A stretch of 64,000 bases of DNA, from assembly GCA_016699715.1 (NCBI GenBank), contig CP065007.1:496001-560000 (forward strand), in the 5' to 3' direction. Numbering within the stretch: position 1 is the first letter of the stretch; each line of letters starts with the position of its first letter. Shown piece by piece: positions 50,024-58,521 of the stretch. The position numbers were made by a program, and so were the translations under genes. This DNA is from Candidatus Competibacteraceae bacterium. GTDB taxonomy: Bacteria > Pseudomonadota > Gammaproteobacteria > Competibacterales > Competibacteraceae. The notes beneath the pieces were generated by a model, which was not told where the DNA came from, searched no databases, and was given only the letters and a program-made list of their open reading frames with translations.

Positions 50024-51346
50024 TCAGTTGGCCATTACCCGCCGCCAGAAACTGGAGGAGAAACGGAGATCAATAGAGCGGCTGAATACTTCCCACTGCG
50101 GGTAATACTGGCGGAAGCTGTCGCCGCTCATTCGGGCGTCCTTAGCCGGATAGACCGCCCCGCCGGCCTGCCGGGTTACCTCGTCGAGCCGTTCCAGCAA
50201 GGCGAGCGTCTTTTGTCCCCGGTTGGGGAAATCCAACGCCAGGGTGATGCCAGGGCGCGGGAAGGATAGCAGCCCGCCAGAAGTTCGTTTGCCGAAGCGC
50301 TTGAGCACCGCCAGCATCGAACCCTGACCGCTGGCGGCGATGCGGGCCAGAATTTCCCGCAAGGCTTCGCGGGCGTCGAGGGGGGGAATGACGCACTGGT
50401 ATTGAAAGAAGCCTCGCCGCCCGTACAGCCGGTTCCACTCCAGCAGGTTGTCCAGCGGGTAGAAGAAGGGTTGATACGGCGTCAGCCCACGCGCCGGGCG
50501 CGGCAGATGATAGTAGAGCCAGTTGAACCCGCGCACGCTCGGGTTGTTGATCAGCGAGATCGGCGGGGCGAACGGCACGGTCAGCGCGCGACGTTCCACT
50601 GGCGGCGGTTTCATCAGACCGGGCGGCGCATGCATTCCCGCCATGTAAATCCCCCGGCCCAGCGCCCGACCCCGAGCGGCGCAATCGATCCAGGACACGA
50701 TGTAGGGATAGCGCGCCTCGTAGTCGTCGTTGAGCGCCAGGAACTCGTCCAGACTGGCAAAGCGGCGATTTTCGGCCACGATCCAGGGATTGGCGATGCG
50801 TTGCAACTGGATTTCCACCCAGGCGATCAACCCCGTTAGTCCCAGCCCGCCGACCGTCGCCTGGAACCATTCGATGTTCTGTTTCGGGGTACAGATCAGG
50901 CGCTCGCCATCGGAACGCAACAGTTCAAAGGCGCGCACATGATTGCCGAAACTGCCGGCGATGTGGTGGTTTTTGCCGTGCACATCATTGGCGACGGCGC
51001 CGCCCAGGGTGACCCACTGGGTGCCGGGGGTGACTGGCAAGAACCAGCCTTGTGGGACGATCAGCGCCAGAATGTCTGAAAGCAGCAGGCCGGCTTCCGC
51101 CCGCAACAGCCCCATGGCCGGATCGAAGGCGATGAGCCGGTCCAGTCCTCGCGTGCATAGCAGTGCGCCGTCGTCGTTCAGGCAGACATCGCCGTAACTG
51201 CGGCCATTGCCGAAAGGCAGGCAGGACAATGGTTCCGCCGGCAGGGTGAGAATTTGCGCGTCGCGGCAGGGCAGAATCTGGCGCGGCTTGGAGTGCGGAT
51301 AACGGCCCCAACTGCTTAGTGCGGTGATGGACACGACGGCGTTCAC
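50024..51346 (-). CDS. DprE1-like FAD-dependent decaprenylphosphoryl-ribose oxidase
   Basis: A 440-residue FAD-binding PCMH-type oxidase. PFGNGRSYGDVCLND, then TPGTQWVTLGGAVANDVHGK and NHHIAGSFGNHV are the DprE1 FAD-domain motifs. The C-terminal half has the ALO-like region (FFQYQCVIP, GSMLAVLKRFGKR, FDLR-like SIDLRFS). DprE1 oxidises the 2'-OH of decaprenylphosphoryl ribose in the epimerisation that yields the arabinofuranose donor. The ATGA overlap with the UbiA/HAD gene shows co-expression. Confidence in the exact lipid substrate is lower than in the family. Confidence 0.87.
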   Translation of the reverse strand: MNAVVSITALSSWGRYPHSKPRQILPCRDAQILTLPAEPLSCLPFGNGRSYGDVCLNDDGALLCTRGLDRLIAFDPAMGLLRAEAGLLLSDILALIVPQGWFLPVTPGTQWVTLGGAVANDVHGKNHHIAGSFGNHVRAFELLRSDGERLICTPKQNIEWFQATVGGLGLTGLIAWVEIQLQRIANPWIVAENRRFASLDEFLALNDDYEARYPYIVSWIDCAARGRALGRGIYMAGMHAPPGLMKPPPVERRALTVPFAPPISLINNPSVRGFNWLYYHLPRPARGLTPYQPFFYPLDNLLEWNRLYGRRGFFQYQCVIPPLDAREALREILARIAASGQGSMLAVLKRFGKRTSGGLLSFPRPGITLALDFPNRGQKTLALLERLDEVTRQAGGAVYPAKDARMSGDSFRQYYPQWEVFSRSIDLRFSSSFWRRVMAN

Positions 51347-52773
51347 TTCGGCATCGCGCTTAGGAAGATCAGTGCGCAGGCCAGCAGCACGTAGCGGCTG
51401 TGGGTATCGGTCAGGGCGAAGATGATCGGGTCATCGTGCATTTCGCCGCGATGGGTGAGCAGCCAGACCCGGCTGATCCAGTAGAGCAGCGCCGGACAGA
51501 GCAGCCAGATGACCATCGGTTGGCCATACAACGCGCGGCTGGTTTCGCTGTTGACGTACAGCGCCAGCACCAGCACCGCCAGATAGCCGGCGGCTGTGCC
51601 CAGGCTTTGTAGGATGCCCAGATCGTCCACATGATAACCCCGGCCACTGGCGCTCAATTCGCCCTGCTCGCGCAGGGTTTGCAGTTCGGCGTAGCGCTTG
51701 ACCAAGGCCAGGCTGAGGAATAGGAACATCGAGAAGGCCAGTAGCCAAAACGAGGGTATGAGGCTTACCGCCGCCGCGCCGGCGATGATCCGCAGGGTGT
51801 ACAGCCCGGCCAACACGATGGCATCGAGCATCAGGATTTGCTTGAGTCGCAGCGAGTAGGCCAGGGTGAAAACGTAGTAGGTGGCCAGCGCGACGGTGAA
51901 CGCGGGTGGGTTGATTGGCAGGCTCAGGCCAAACGCGGCGATGAGTAGCAGTGGGATGGCGACCACGCCTTGCAGGATGGGCAGCTTGCCGGCGGCGAAA
52001 GGTCGCTGACACTTGCGCGGATGGCGGCGATCGGAACCGAGGTCGAGCAGATCGTTGAGGAGGTAGACGCTAGAGGCGCATAGGCCGAAGCTGATAAAAG
52101 CCAGCAGCGCCAGTACTAGCGTGGCTGGCTGATTCCAAGCGTGGCCGGCAGCCAGGGGCATGAAGATGAGTAGGTTTTTCAGCCATTGATGCAGGCGCAG
52201 CGCCTTGCTCCAATGTCGCCATGAGGACGGGTCTTGGGCGAAAGTTCGCTCCACTTCACAGACCGTGCGAGCCTGGGCGGCGACTGATGGTGGGGCGTTG
52301 ACCACGAGCGCGCGGCGGGCGTGTTTCCACACTGCCACGTCCACGGCGGAGTTGCCGGCGTAGTCGAAGCCGTGTTCGCCATAATGTTCCACCAGGGTTG
52401 TAGCCTTGTGCGGGCCGGCCAGATTGCGGTCGCCATCGGTCGCCAGCACTTCGTCGAACAGGCCCAGATGCGCCGCCACCTGCTCGGCGAATTTCCGATC
52501 TGAAGCGGTGACCAACACCAATCTCCGGCCCTGTTGCCGCTGTTTGCGGAGCAAGGCCAACAGGGCCGGGTTGTAGGGCAGGGTGTCGATGTCCAGGTCC
52601 ACCCGCGCGGCGATTTCCGCCTTGAACCTAGCCTTGCCGCCCGCCAGCCAGCGCGGCCAGCGCAGGACCGACAATGGTGTCTGCTTGAACTGGACCAAGG
52701 CTGCTTCCAGCAGCAGATCGGAATTCAGCAGGGTGCCGTCGAGGTCAACGCAGAGGGGGACAGAGGTTTTCAT
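51343..52773 (-). CDS. UbiA-type prenyltransferase fused to HAD domain (DPPR-synthase-like)
   Basis: A 476-residue fusion. Residues 1-190: HAD phosphatase-type domain (PLCVDLDGTLLNSD, VLVTASDRKFAEQVA). From about 190: UbiA membrane domain with many helices and the motif NDLLDLGSDRRHPRKCQRPF (N-D-x-x-D-x-x-x-D, K and R residues), typical of 5-phosphoribosyl-decaprenol synthases (DPPR synthase; mycobacterial UbiA). The HAD part may dephosphorylate the phospho-ribose product. Together with the DprE1/DprE2 genes this completes a polyprenyl-phosphate arabinose route. Confidence 0.85.
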   Translation of the reverse strand: MKTSVPLCVDLDGTLLNSDLLLEAALVQFKQTPLSVLRWPRWLAGGKARFKAEIAARVDLDIDTLPYNPALLALLRKQRQQGRRLVLVTASDRKFAEQVAAHLGLFDEVLATDGDRNLAGPHKATTLVEHYGEHGFDYAGNSAVDVAVWKHARRALVVNAPPSVAAQARTVCEVERTFAQDPSSWRHWSKALRLHQWLKNLLIFMPLAAGHAWNQPATLVLALLAFISFGLCASSVYLLNDLLDLGSDRRHPRKCQRPFAAGKLPILQGVVAIPLLLIAAFGLSLPINPPAFTVALATYYVFTLAYSLRLKQILMLDAIVLAGLYTLRIIAGAAAVSLIPSFWLLAFSMFLFLSLALVKRYAELQTLREQGELSASGRGYHVDDLGILQSLGTAAGYLAVLVLALYVNSETSRALYGQPMVIWLLCPALLYWISRVWLLTHRGEMHDDPIIFALTDTHSRYVLLACALIFLSAMPK

Positions 52774-52866
52774 TCGGCAGGGTTACCCGATTTATACGCC
52801 GTGGTCTTGATAAAGACTGCCATTAAGTTATAGTTCAGGCGGAATAGATGGAGATAAACTAATAGG

Positions 52867-54078
52867 TTAGTGTAGTTTGATATGCCATTTTGCACGTTCC
52901 CATTGTGGATATATTTGTAATGGCCTATTCGGATTTTTCCGCCACATCTGCACCTCTTCCATCCATACAGGTCCATCTGGCACAACCCAAGGTTTAAGCG
53001 CCTCCCGATAGTTAGATACCCAAAAACCTACCGATAGTGAAATTATAAACCAAGACAAAATCTTATGCAGTTTTTGAGTATCTTTGTTAGTTCCAATGAC
53101 AAATAGGCTAAGCAAGATTACGGCTGGAACATAACCATATCTCCAACCTCCGCCCATCCCAAGTGATCCAACCAATGATAATATTGATACAGTTAGAAAG
53201 GCAATAATTATTGGAATTGAGTATTGTCGATTCATATGGGTTGCAGTAGAAAGTGCTATCAATAAAATTGATATTGCTACTGATCCTCCCAATAACTCTG
53301 CCCCAAGTATTTCTTTCCATTGACTACCAAGTATTGGCCACAGTAAAAACTGTACTTGCCATGTTTTTATTATTGAAGCTAAGCCTGGAAAAAAAAAGCG
53401 GTTGCCAACTCCACTACCGAGCGTTGCTGTGTAAGTAATATAGCAGAGCTGTACAATACACGAGATAATTAGAATGATATTTAGAGTTAATAAATTTTTA
53501 CTCTTATCTAGATACCATCTGATTGCAAATGCTGGTAGCAGGAAACATGTAATGACGCCCGTTAATCCAGATATGATCAAAACTATACGGTCAAATAAAG
53601 TAACGTAGCGATTTAACTCATCGTGGTTAGCGAGAAGAATGATAAATGCAGCAACAGCAAGATGAAACTGTGTTGTAATGGTATTTAGCCAAATCTCTCC
53701 AGTATTGACTACAAAAAGTGTAATTATACAAAATAGTATTTGCTGAATCGGTTGTAGTCTGTTTTTAAGGCGATACAAAATAATTATATAGGGAAGCAAT
53801 TGAGCAATGAATGCAGCAATTGTTGTGATAAGTGGGGCGTATTCCAAAGGTGAGAGACGAGCTGCCAATAAAGTGGCTAGATTAGGAAAGAGTGAGTAAT
53901 AACCTTGTTGGGGAGAAAAAAGCGCTTCATACCAAAAAAAATATATTCCCTTGTAAAAATATCTTCCTTCTTCTGCCCAAAAACGGGGGTTTGAAAATAA
54001 GTAGGGCGCTCGATAAATTATTTCAAAGACTACTATCGTTATTACTATGAGACGCCAATTAAAAATCCGACTTTTCAT
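52867..54078 (-). CDS. AT-rich multi-membrane protein, possible GT-C glycosyltransferase
   Basis: Start at the ATG at 54078 (MKSRIFNWRL); upstream codons belong to an ISL3 remnant. 403 residues with about ten membrane helices; an early acidic motif SNPRFWAEEGRYFYKG after the first helix fits GT-C enzymes using polyprenyl-phosphate sugars. The base composition is far more AT-rich than the genome average, suggesting transfer. Next to the arabinose-donor genes, so it is probably a sugar-transferring membrane enzyme; the family could not be named. Confidence 0.65.
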   Translation of the reverse strand: MKSRIFNWRLIVITIVVFEIIYRAPYLFSNPRFWAEEGRYFYKGIYFFWYEALFSPQQGYYSLFPNLATLLAARLSPLEYAPLITTIAAFIAQLLPYIIILYRLKNRLQPIQQILFCIITLFVVNTGEIWLNTITTQFHLAVAAFIILLANHDELNRYVTLFDRIVLIISGLTGVITCFLLPAFAIRWYLDKSKNLLTLNIILIISCIVQLCYITYTATLGSGVGNRFFFPGLASIIKTWQVQFLLWPILGSQWKEILGAELLGGSVAISILLIALSTATHMNRQYSIPIIIAFLTVSILSLVGSLGMGGGWRYGYVPAVILLSLFVIGTNKDTQKLHKILSWFIISLSVGFWVSNYREALKPWVVPDGPVWMEEVQMWRKNPNRPLQIYPQWERAKWHIKLH

Positions 54079-54085
54079 GGTTTGT

Positions 54086-54475
54086 ATGATCTCTAAGCTC
54101 GAGGATCTGCCCGACGTGCGCGTGTTGACCAACCGGATGCTAGAGGAAGGCACGGCACGGTGTTGATCGAGGTGGAAAGCACCTTGAAGACGATCCGATG
54201 CCACCGCTGCGGACGGGAATATGGATCGGTTTCACGGATTCGACCGACCGATCCGGTTGCAGCACTTGCCGGTGTTTGGACGTGACGTAGTGATTGAAAT
54301 CCGGCCGAAGCGCTACCGTTGTCCGTTCTGTGCGGGCGGGCCGACCACCACTCAACGCTGCACTGGGTACGATCCACACCGTCCGCAGACCACGGCGTTC
54401 GAGCAGGACGTGTTGAAGCGGTTGGTCCACGGCACGGTGGCCGACGTCAGCCGGCAGCTCCACCTAGGAGTGCCG
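54086..54475 (+). mobile_element. ISL3-family transposase N-terminal fragment
   Basis: The stretch encodes MISKLEDLPDVRVLTNRMLE, then after a 5-bp GCACG duplication (around 54150) a frame-shifted continuation: the zinc-finger region with CHRCGRE and CPFCAGG. That is the N-terminal domain of ISL3 transposases. It ends at about 54475, and the catalytic part is missing. It lies between two AT-rich membrane genes. Confidence 0.75.
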
Positions 54476-54477
54476 GG

Positions 54478-56439
54478 CTATAATTCTGAGCTACTTTTCA
54501 ATACTAGGTGACCAACCGAGTATTTCCCATCACCATAAAACGGTTTAATAATTATCTTATCGAATTCATTGATATAGTTTGGTATTTTAATATCATACCT
54601 AGCTAATCCTCCACTAAGTATCTTTTTTGGACCTACTTTTATTTGTCCAATCGGGGAACTTTTTTTCTCAAAGACTAAAGTATATTGATCATTATTATCA
54701 AGCGATATATCAATCAATTTAGAGTCAAAGTCGTTTTTTACTAGGGTGTTAAAACTAATATCCAATTGGCTTTTTTCGGATAAAATGTAGTTCCCTAAAG
54801 CATCCCATGCAGTTCCTTCTGGCTTTATTTTAGAAATCTGATCCTGGTTTATAGCTTGATCCACTGGTTCTTTACGGTATACTTTTTTATTAATAAGATA
54901 TGAATATTGGCCTAAATTCATTCTTAATATTGTCATAAACCGTTCAACAGAAAAGATCTGTGATCTGGTTATTACATTCAGTTTATCATAAAAATTTTTT
55001 AGCCCTACATCTTCAAGCAGGTTTCTTGAACTACTAATACTACTGGCGTAATTAGTCGGTATCACTCTACCATAATGCCCTACGCGCCAATTCTTGTTAT
55101 ACCCTACAGGCAATCTGGCAAGCAAGGGATCAGTTAGGCCACAAGGATCTATGAAATGAACGAAAGGACCATCATAAAGACTTTGATGCCCTAAGCCGCC
55201 GCATTGTACTTTTACATCTATTATTTCTACCTTTCCTATTTTTGTTGTGTCATTTTTAGGCCATGCAGGTAAATCTATAAATCTATAGCGATCACCCGAC
55301 AACAATCCATTCCGTTTATAATACCATCCCTGCTCATCAACAATGCCTGATGGCTCAAGTTCTTGCTTCACATTATTGTTGATAAATAACGTACTAGTAG
55401 GTGATGAAACTCCAATTATTATTATAGCAACGGATAATATTGCGCAAGTCGATATCGTTATCTTTGGTAGATTGACTAATATAATACTGGCCGTAATCAC
55501 AAGAACGGAAAAAAAACGACCAGACATGAAATCACCACCGATTTTTAATATGTACAAGCAATAAAAAATTATACCTAATGATAAACAAAAAGTTAGTGCG
55601 GAGCGATTTTTTAATCCCAATATAAGGCTGATAAAAATAACAATTAAAGTTAGGGGATCGCGCCTTAGTGAATCGAAAAAATATTGAACTCCTTGAAGAA
55701 CTAATTCGTAATTATCAATACCTGTACCAAGCTTAGCGTAGGCCGTATTCGGAAACGGAAAGCCATAATATATTAATGAAAATAAAGTCCATAAGGCTAG
55801 AGGCAATATACCTAACACTATAGCTGGTAAAGCTATTTTTATATTTTCTATCCGATAAAAAACGAGTAAAAAAATTGGTAAAATCAAAATAATAAGATCT
55901 GGTCTATTAAGATAAAGCAAGGAAAACAAAAGCGTTAATTTAAACAAATATCTTCCAGATCGTTTAGATTGCTCTCCTTTAGGCTGTTTTTTAAACGCAA
56001 AAATAAACAGAATTAGAAGAAAATAGGATAGTGGATTTTCTAATCCCGATGTACTGAAGTCTATAAATGATTTGGAAAAAATTAAAACCAGCAACCCTAT
56101 AATCGCCCATTCTATTGATAAAGACAGTTTAGACACCAAGACGAAAGATAATACCGAAAGAATAATCGAAACAAAAAGAGTCGCATAAAATACGTTATTA
56201 ATAATAAGATACAAAAAAGAAATGACAAAAAACCATAATGGATGTGTGTAGGCTTGCACACGCTCTGTAATGTTAAAAACTGGCCCAAAACCATGAGTGA
56301 AGTTGAGCACCACTCTGAAAGTTATGGCCGCGTCATCCGATATCCATGCAGCACGAATTACTACTGCCGTAAAGATAATCGTCAACATCAAAATAAAGAT
56401 ATATTTTTCTTGTTCAAATTGTTTTATATTGCTATTCAT
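54478..56439 (-). CDS. AftB-like arabinofuranosyltransferase (GT-C membrane protein)
   Basis: The ATG at 56439 is preferred to a TTG at 56451; 653 residues. About ten membrane helices in the first 350 residues; the periplasmic C-terminal domain is about 300 residues. The loop after helix 1, RAAWISDDAAITFRVVLNF then RVQAYTHPLWF, matches the DD- and HPLW-type motif of mycobacterial AftB, which transfers arabinofuranose from decaprenylphosphoryl-arabinose. Codon and base use are AT-rich, unlike the flanking core genes. Acceptor unknown (lipopolysaccharide, pilin or glycan). Confidence 0.72.
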   Translation of the reverse strand: MNSNIKQFEQEKYIFILMLTIIFTAVVIRAAWISDDAAITFRVVLNFTHGFGPVFNITERVQAYTHPLWFFVISFLYLIINNVFYATLFVSIILSVLSFVLVSKLSLSIEWAIIGLLVLIFSKSFIDFSTSGLENPLSYFLLILFIFAFKKQPKGEQSKRSGRYLFKLTLLFSLLYLNRPDLIILILPIFLLVFYRIENIKIALPAIVLGILPLALWTLFSLIYYGFPFPNTAYAKLGTGIDNYELVLQGVQYFFDSLRRDPLTLIVIFISLILGLKNRSALTFCLSLGIIFYCLYILKIGGDFMSGRFFSVLVITASIILVNLPKITISTCAILSVAIIIIGVSSPTSTLFINNNVKQELEPSGIVDEQGWYYKRNGLLSGDRYRFIDLPAWPKNDTTKIGKVEIIDVKVQCGGLGHQSLYDGPFVHFIDPCGLTDPLLARLPVGYNKNWRVGHYGRVIPTNYASSISSSRNLLEDVGLKNFYDKLNVITRSQIFSVERFMTILRMNLGQYSYLINKKVYRKEPVDQAINQDQISKIKPEGTAWDALGNYILSEKSQLDISFNTLVKNDFDSKLIDISLDNNDQYTLVFEKKSSPIGQIKVGPKKILSGGLARYDIKIPNYINEFDKIIIKPFYGDGKYSVGHLVLKSSSEL

Positions 56440-56622
56440 TTCAAAGTCCAAACCATTCTATCTCATCATGCTCAATCGGTGCCGGCTAGATATCACTGGT
56501 TGAGCATTTGATTCTAGTAATTATAAGTATCAGGCGGATTCATCTGCACAGTCCCAGACCGACTTTAATCAAAACCTGCCGACTAAAATCTCTAAAACGC
56601 GCCGGCAGGTCATTGAGTTAAG

Positions 56623-57558
56623 TCACTTCTGACCTTCTAAAGGTTTTGTCTGAGGAGGTTCGCTTGGTGGTAAAAAATCCTCAAAGCTCTCGGTGGGAAT
56701 GTTCCCTTCAGGAGTAAAGGTTTTTTCCTGAATCGCTTTTGTTCGGGCAAGATAAACCTCCTGGTTTTCGTAACCACTGCGAAGTGCATGGACCAGATAA
56801 TCGACCTTATAGTTACCAGCTCCATGGAAGAGTTCAACAACTCTAAATCCTTGCCCGGAAACCTCGACAGCGGCAAGACCCTTGGATTCTGCGTCACGGG
56901 GAGTCAGACTAACCGTAACCGAGGAAGGATTAGCCATCACCACAAAATGTTCGGGCAAGCTTACATAAGCATTTCCCGAAACCAAGTCGATCGTGCCGCG
57001 TGTGTAAATCGCTGCTTCGGGACCTTCAACAGATGTATACCTAATCATTAAATCTGGGTTTTGGGGATGGGGGACAATAAAGCTTTTCGTCCTTCCCCAT
57101 ACAAGACCTAATTCACCATTGATGCCCGCCGAATATACGGGTGCTCCCCTATTATCCGAAACCCATAAGCCACCTGAATAGGTACCAATTGTAGCTAACA
57201 CAACGGTTGGCTCTTGCAAACGATCTCTCATCCACAATGCACCAGCATTATTACCAGATTGAGCCCATAATTCCGCGATTGTACGTGAGTAATAGTATGG
57301 GTTTTCCACAGCCCAATATCCAGATTTAAAATACGTGTCTGGCCACATTTCTATAGCTCCATTTGAACCAGCAGGCCCCCATGCGTATCCAAATGAGAAG
57401 CCTTCTTGGCCGGTCGTTTGAAGAGGCCCAACAAACATCGTTTCCCGACCATTGTACGTCCAGCGTGGCCCGTAACCCGCCCACTGCGCTAGGCAAACAT
57501 CGGTGAGCAGCAGGGTGCTCAATAATCCTATCAGCAATTTACACAGGTATTTGTTCAT
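56623..57558 (-). CDS. Exported protein of unknown function
   Basis: ATG at 57558 with GAGGG 7 bp upstream; 311 residues. Signal peptide (LLIGLLSTLLLTDVCLAQ). The mature protein is rich in Gly, Tyr and Trp (GYGPRWTYNG, WMRDRLQEPTVVLATIGTYSGGLWVSDN) and has a beta-rich C-terminal domain with RYTSVEGPEAAIYTRGTIDL, then YVSLPEHFVVMANPSSVTVS. Similar domains occur in large secreted or tail-fibre-like proteins, so a surface role is plausible. AT-rich like its neighbours. No family named. Confidence 0.6.
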   Translation of the reverse strand: MNKYLCKLLIGLLSTLLLTDVCLAQWAGYGPRWTYNGRETMFVGPLQTTGQEGFSFGYAWGPAGSNGAIEMWPDTYFKSGYWAVENPYYYSRTIAELWAQSGNNAGALWMRDRLQEPTVVLATIGTYSGGLWVSDNRGAPVYSAGINGELGLVWGRTKSFIVPHPQNPDLMIRYTSVEGPEAAIYTRGTIDLVSGNAYVSLPEHFVVMANPSSVTVSLTPRDAESKGLAAVEVSGQGFRVVELFHGAGNYKVDYLVHALRSGYENQEVYLARTKAIQEKTFTPEGNIPTESFEDFLPPSEPPQTKPLEGQK

Positions 57559-57744
57559 CACTAAACCCTCATTATGGTACCGGATTCTAGCCGGCTTGAC
57601 CGGCCAAAAATCGGCTGGAAATCAGAATCCACTGTTATATAGATCAATGACTTAGTTTTTAGAAGTCTCTAAGTTATGGAGTCCCTCCTTTCAGACCAAC
57701 AAAGACTGACGCGTAGCAATGAGTCATCATGTTGACTGCCAGGC

Positions 57745-57865
57745 AGCAATTCCCGGTCTCTTGGTTGATCATTGATCTGTAAGAAGTTTTTTATGTATAT
57801 TCAATGTCATATCAAGAAAAATATCATTGCGATTCAAGATGCTGGAAAAAGAGACCGGGAATTGC
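57745..57865. repeat. 17-bp inverted repeat around AT-rich spacer
   Basis: GCAATTCCCGGTCTCTT at 57745-57761 is perfectly mirrored at 57849-57865. The right copy lies inside the IS5-type transposase remnant; the left copy reads the same sequence in the other orientation. It probably reflects an inversion or nested remnants. Confidence 0.7.
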
Positions 57866-58275
57866 TGACTGCCAGGGACGGTTTCGCCGAGAATCGAGGT
57901 GCGCTTCTGGGTATCCGAGACCGTCGTGTTTTTAACGGTATGAAAGCGTTTTTTTCCACTATAATGCTTTGGCTCTTCGAGGGTTCTTGTGGAGCTGGCT
58001 GCCCGAGATCGATTTCGGTCTGCCGAACTGGCTGGCGACCAGGTTTAAGTATTTATAAATCAGTTAGTTATTTACAAGTCGATAATTATAAGGTCTCATT
58101 TATGAGGCATCAAGCGCCAGTTTCCACATGAATCCTCGAAGAACCAATGCTTTTTTGGTCGGGCTGGCTTTTGAGGGCGATGCAGGGGCCTTTCCGTGGC
58201 ATCAATCAGAATATGATCAATACGTTCCAAGAAGCATTTGGTATTAACTGCGTGCCCAAGTGCATATCGCCGAAA
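57843..58275 (-). pseudogene. IS5-family transposase remnant split by a small element
   Basis: Two pieces on the minus strand. The right one (about 58275-58146) reads ILIDATERPLHRPQKPARPK, and the left one (about 57970-57843) reads YSGKKRFHTVKN followed by TSILGETVPGSQQFPVS. Both resemble the middle of the full IS5-type transposase at 58544. A 175-bp element (57971-58145) separates them; deleting it rejoins KPARPKKHYSGKKRFHT in frame. Confidence 0.75.
57971..58145. mobile_element. 175-bp non-autonomous element (MITE-like, ISL3-type ends)
   Basis: Left end GGCTCTTCGAGGGTTCTTGT and the reverse-complemented right end GGTTCTTCGAGGATTCATGT match over about 28 bp with few differences. It is flanked on both sides by the same 8 bp, AATGCTTT (57963-57970 and 58146-58153), a target duplication of the ISL3 length. 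There is no ORF inside. Its removal, with one copy of the 8 bp, restores the reading frame of the transposase remnant. Confidence 0.85.
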
Positions 58276-58323
58276 CGCTCCCCGGAACACGGATGCGGCT
58301 TCGCATCGTGTCTAGGGCTAACC

Positions 58324-58350
58324 TGAAGTGGACCCCTTGTCCAGACAATT
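58324..58350. mobile_element. Possible IS3-family end
   Basis: TGAAGTGGACCCCTTGTCCA, followed by GACAATTTTTTG, resembles the terminal repeats of IS3-type elements. No matching partner or ORF was found nearby. The remaining bases to 58521 hold no recognised feature. Confidence 0.3.
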
Positions 58351-58521
58351 TTTTGTCGAGTTTAGAGGCGTTTTTGCACAGCCTCTCGTGAGCTAACCCT
58401 ATTGAGAATAGACCCTTGTATGTTTGGAGGTTGGTAGAGTTTGGGTTGACGTGGTAGCGCGATATCCCTCTGGGACGCCGAGATCCCGTGGGTGAGCCTG
58501 AAGCGCCACGTCATTAGACCT

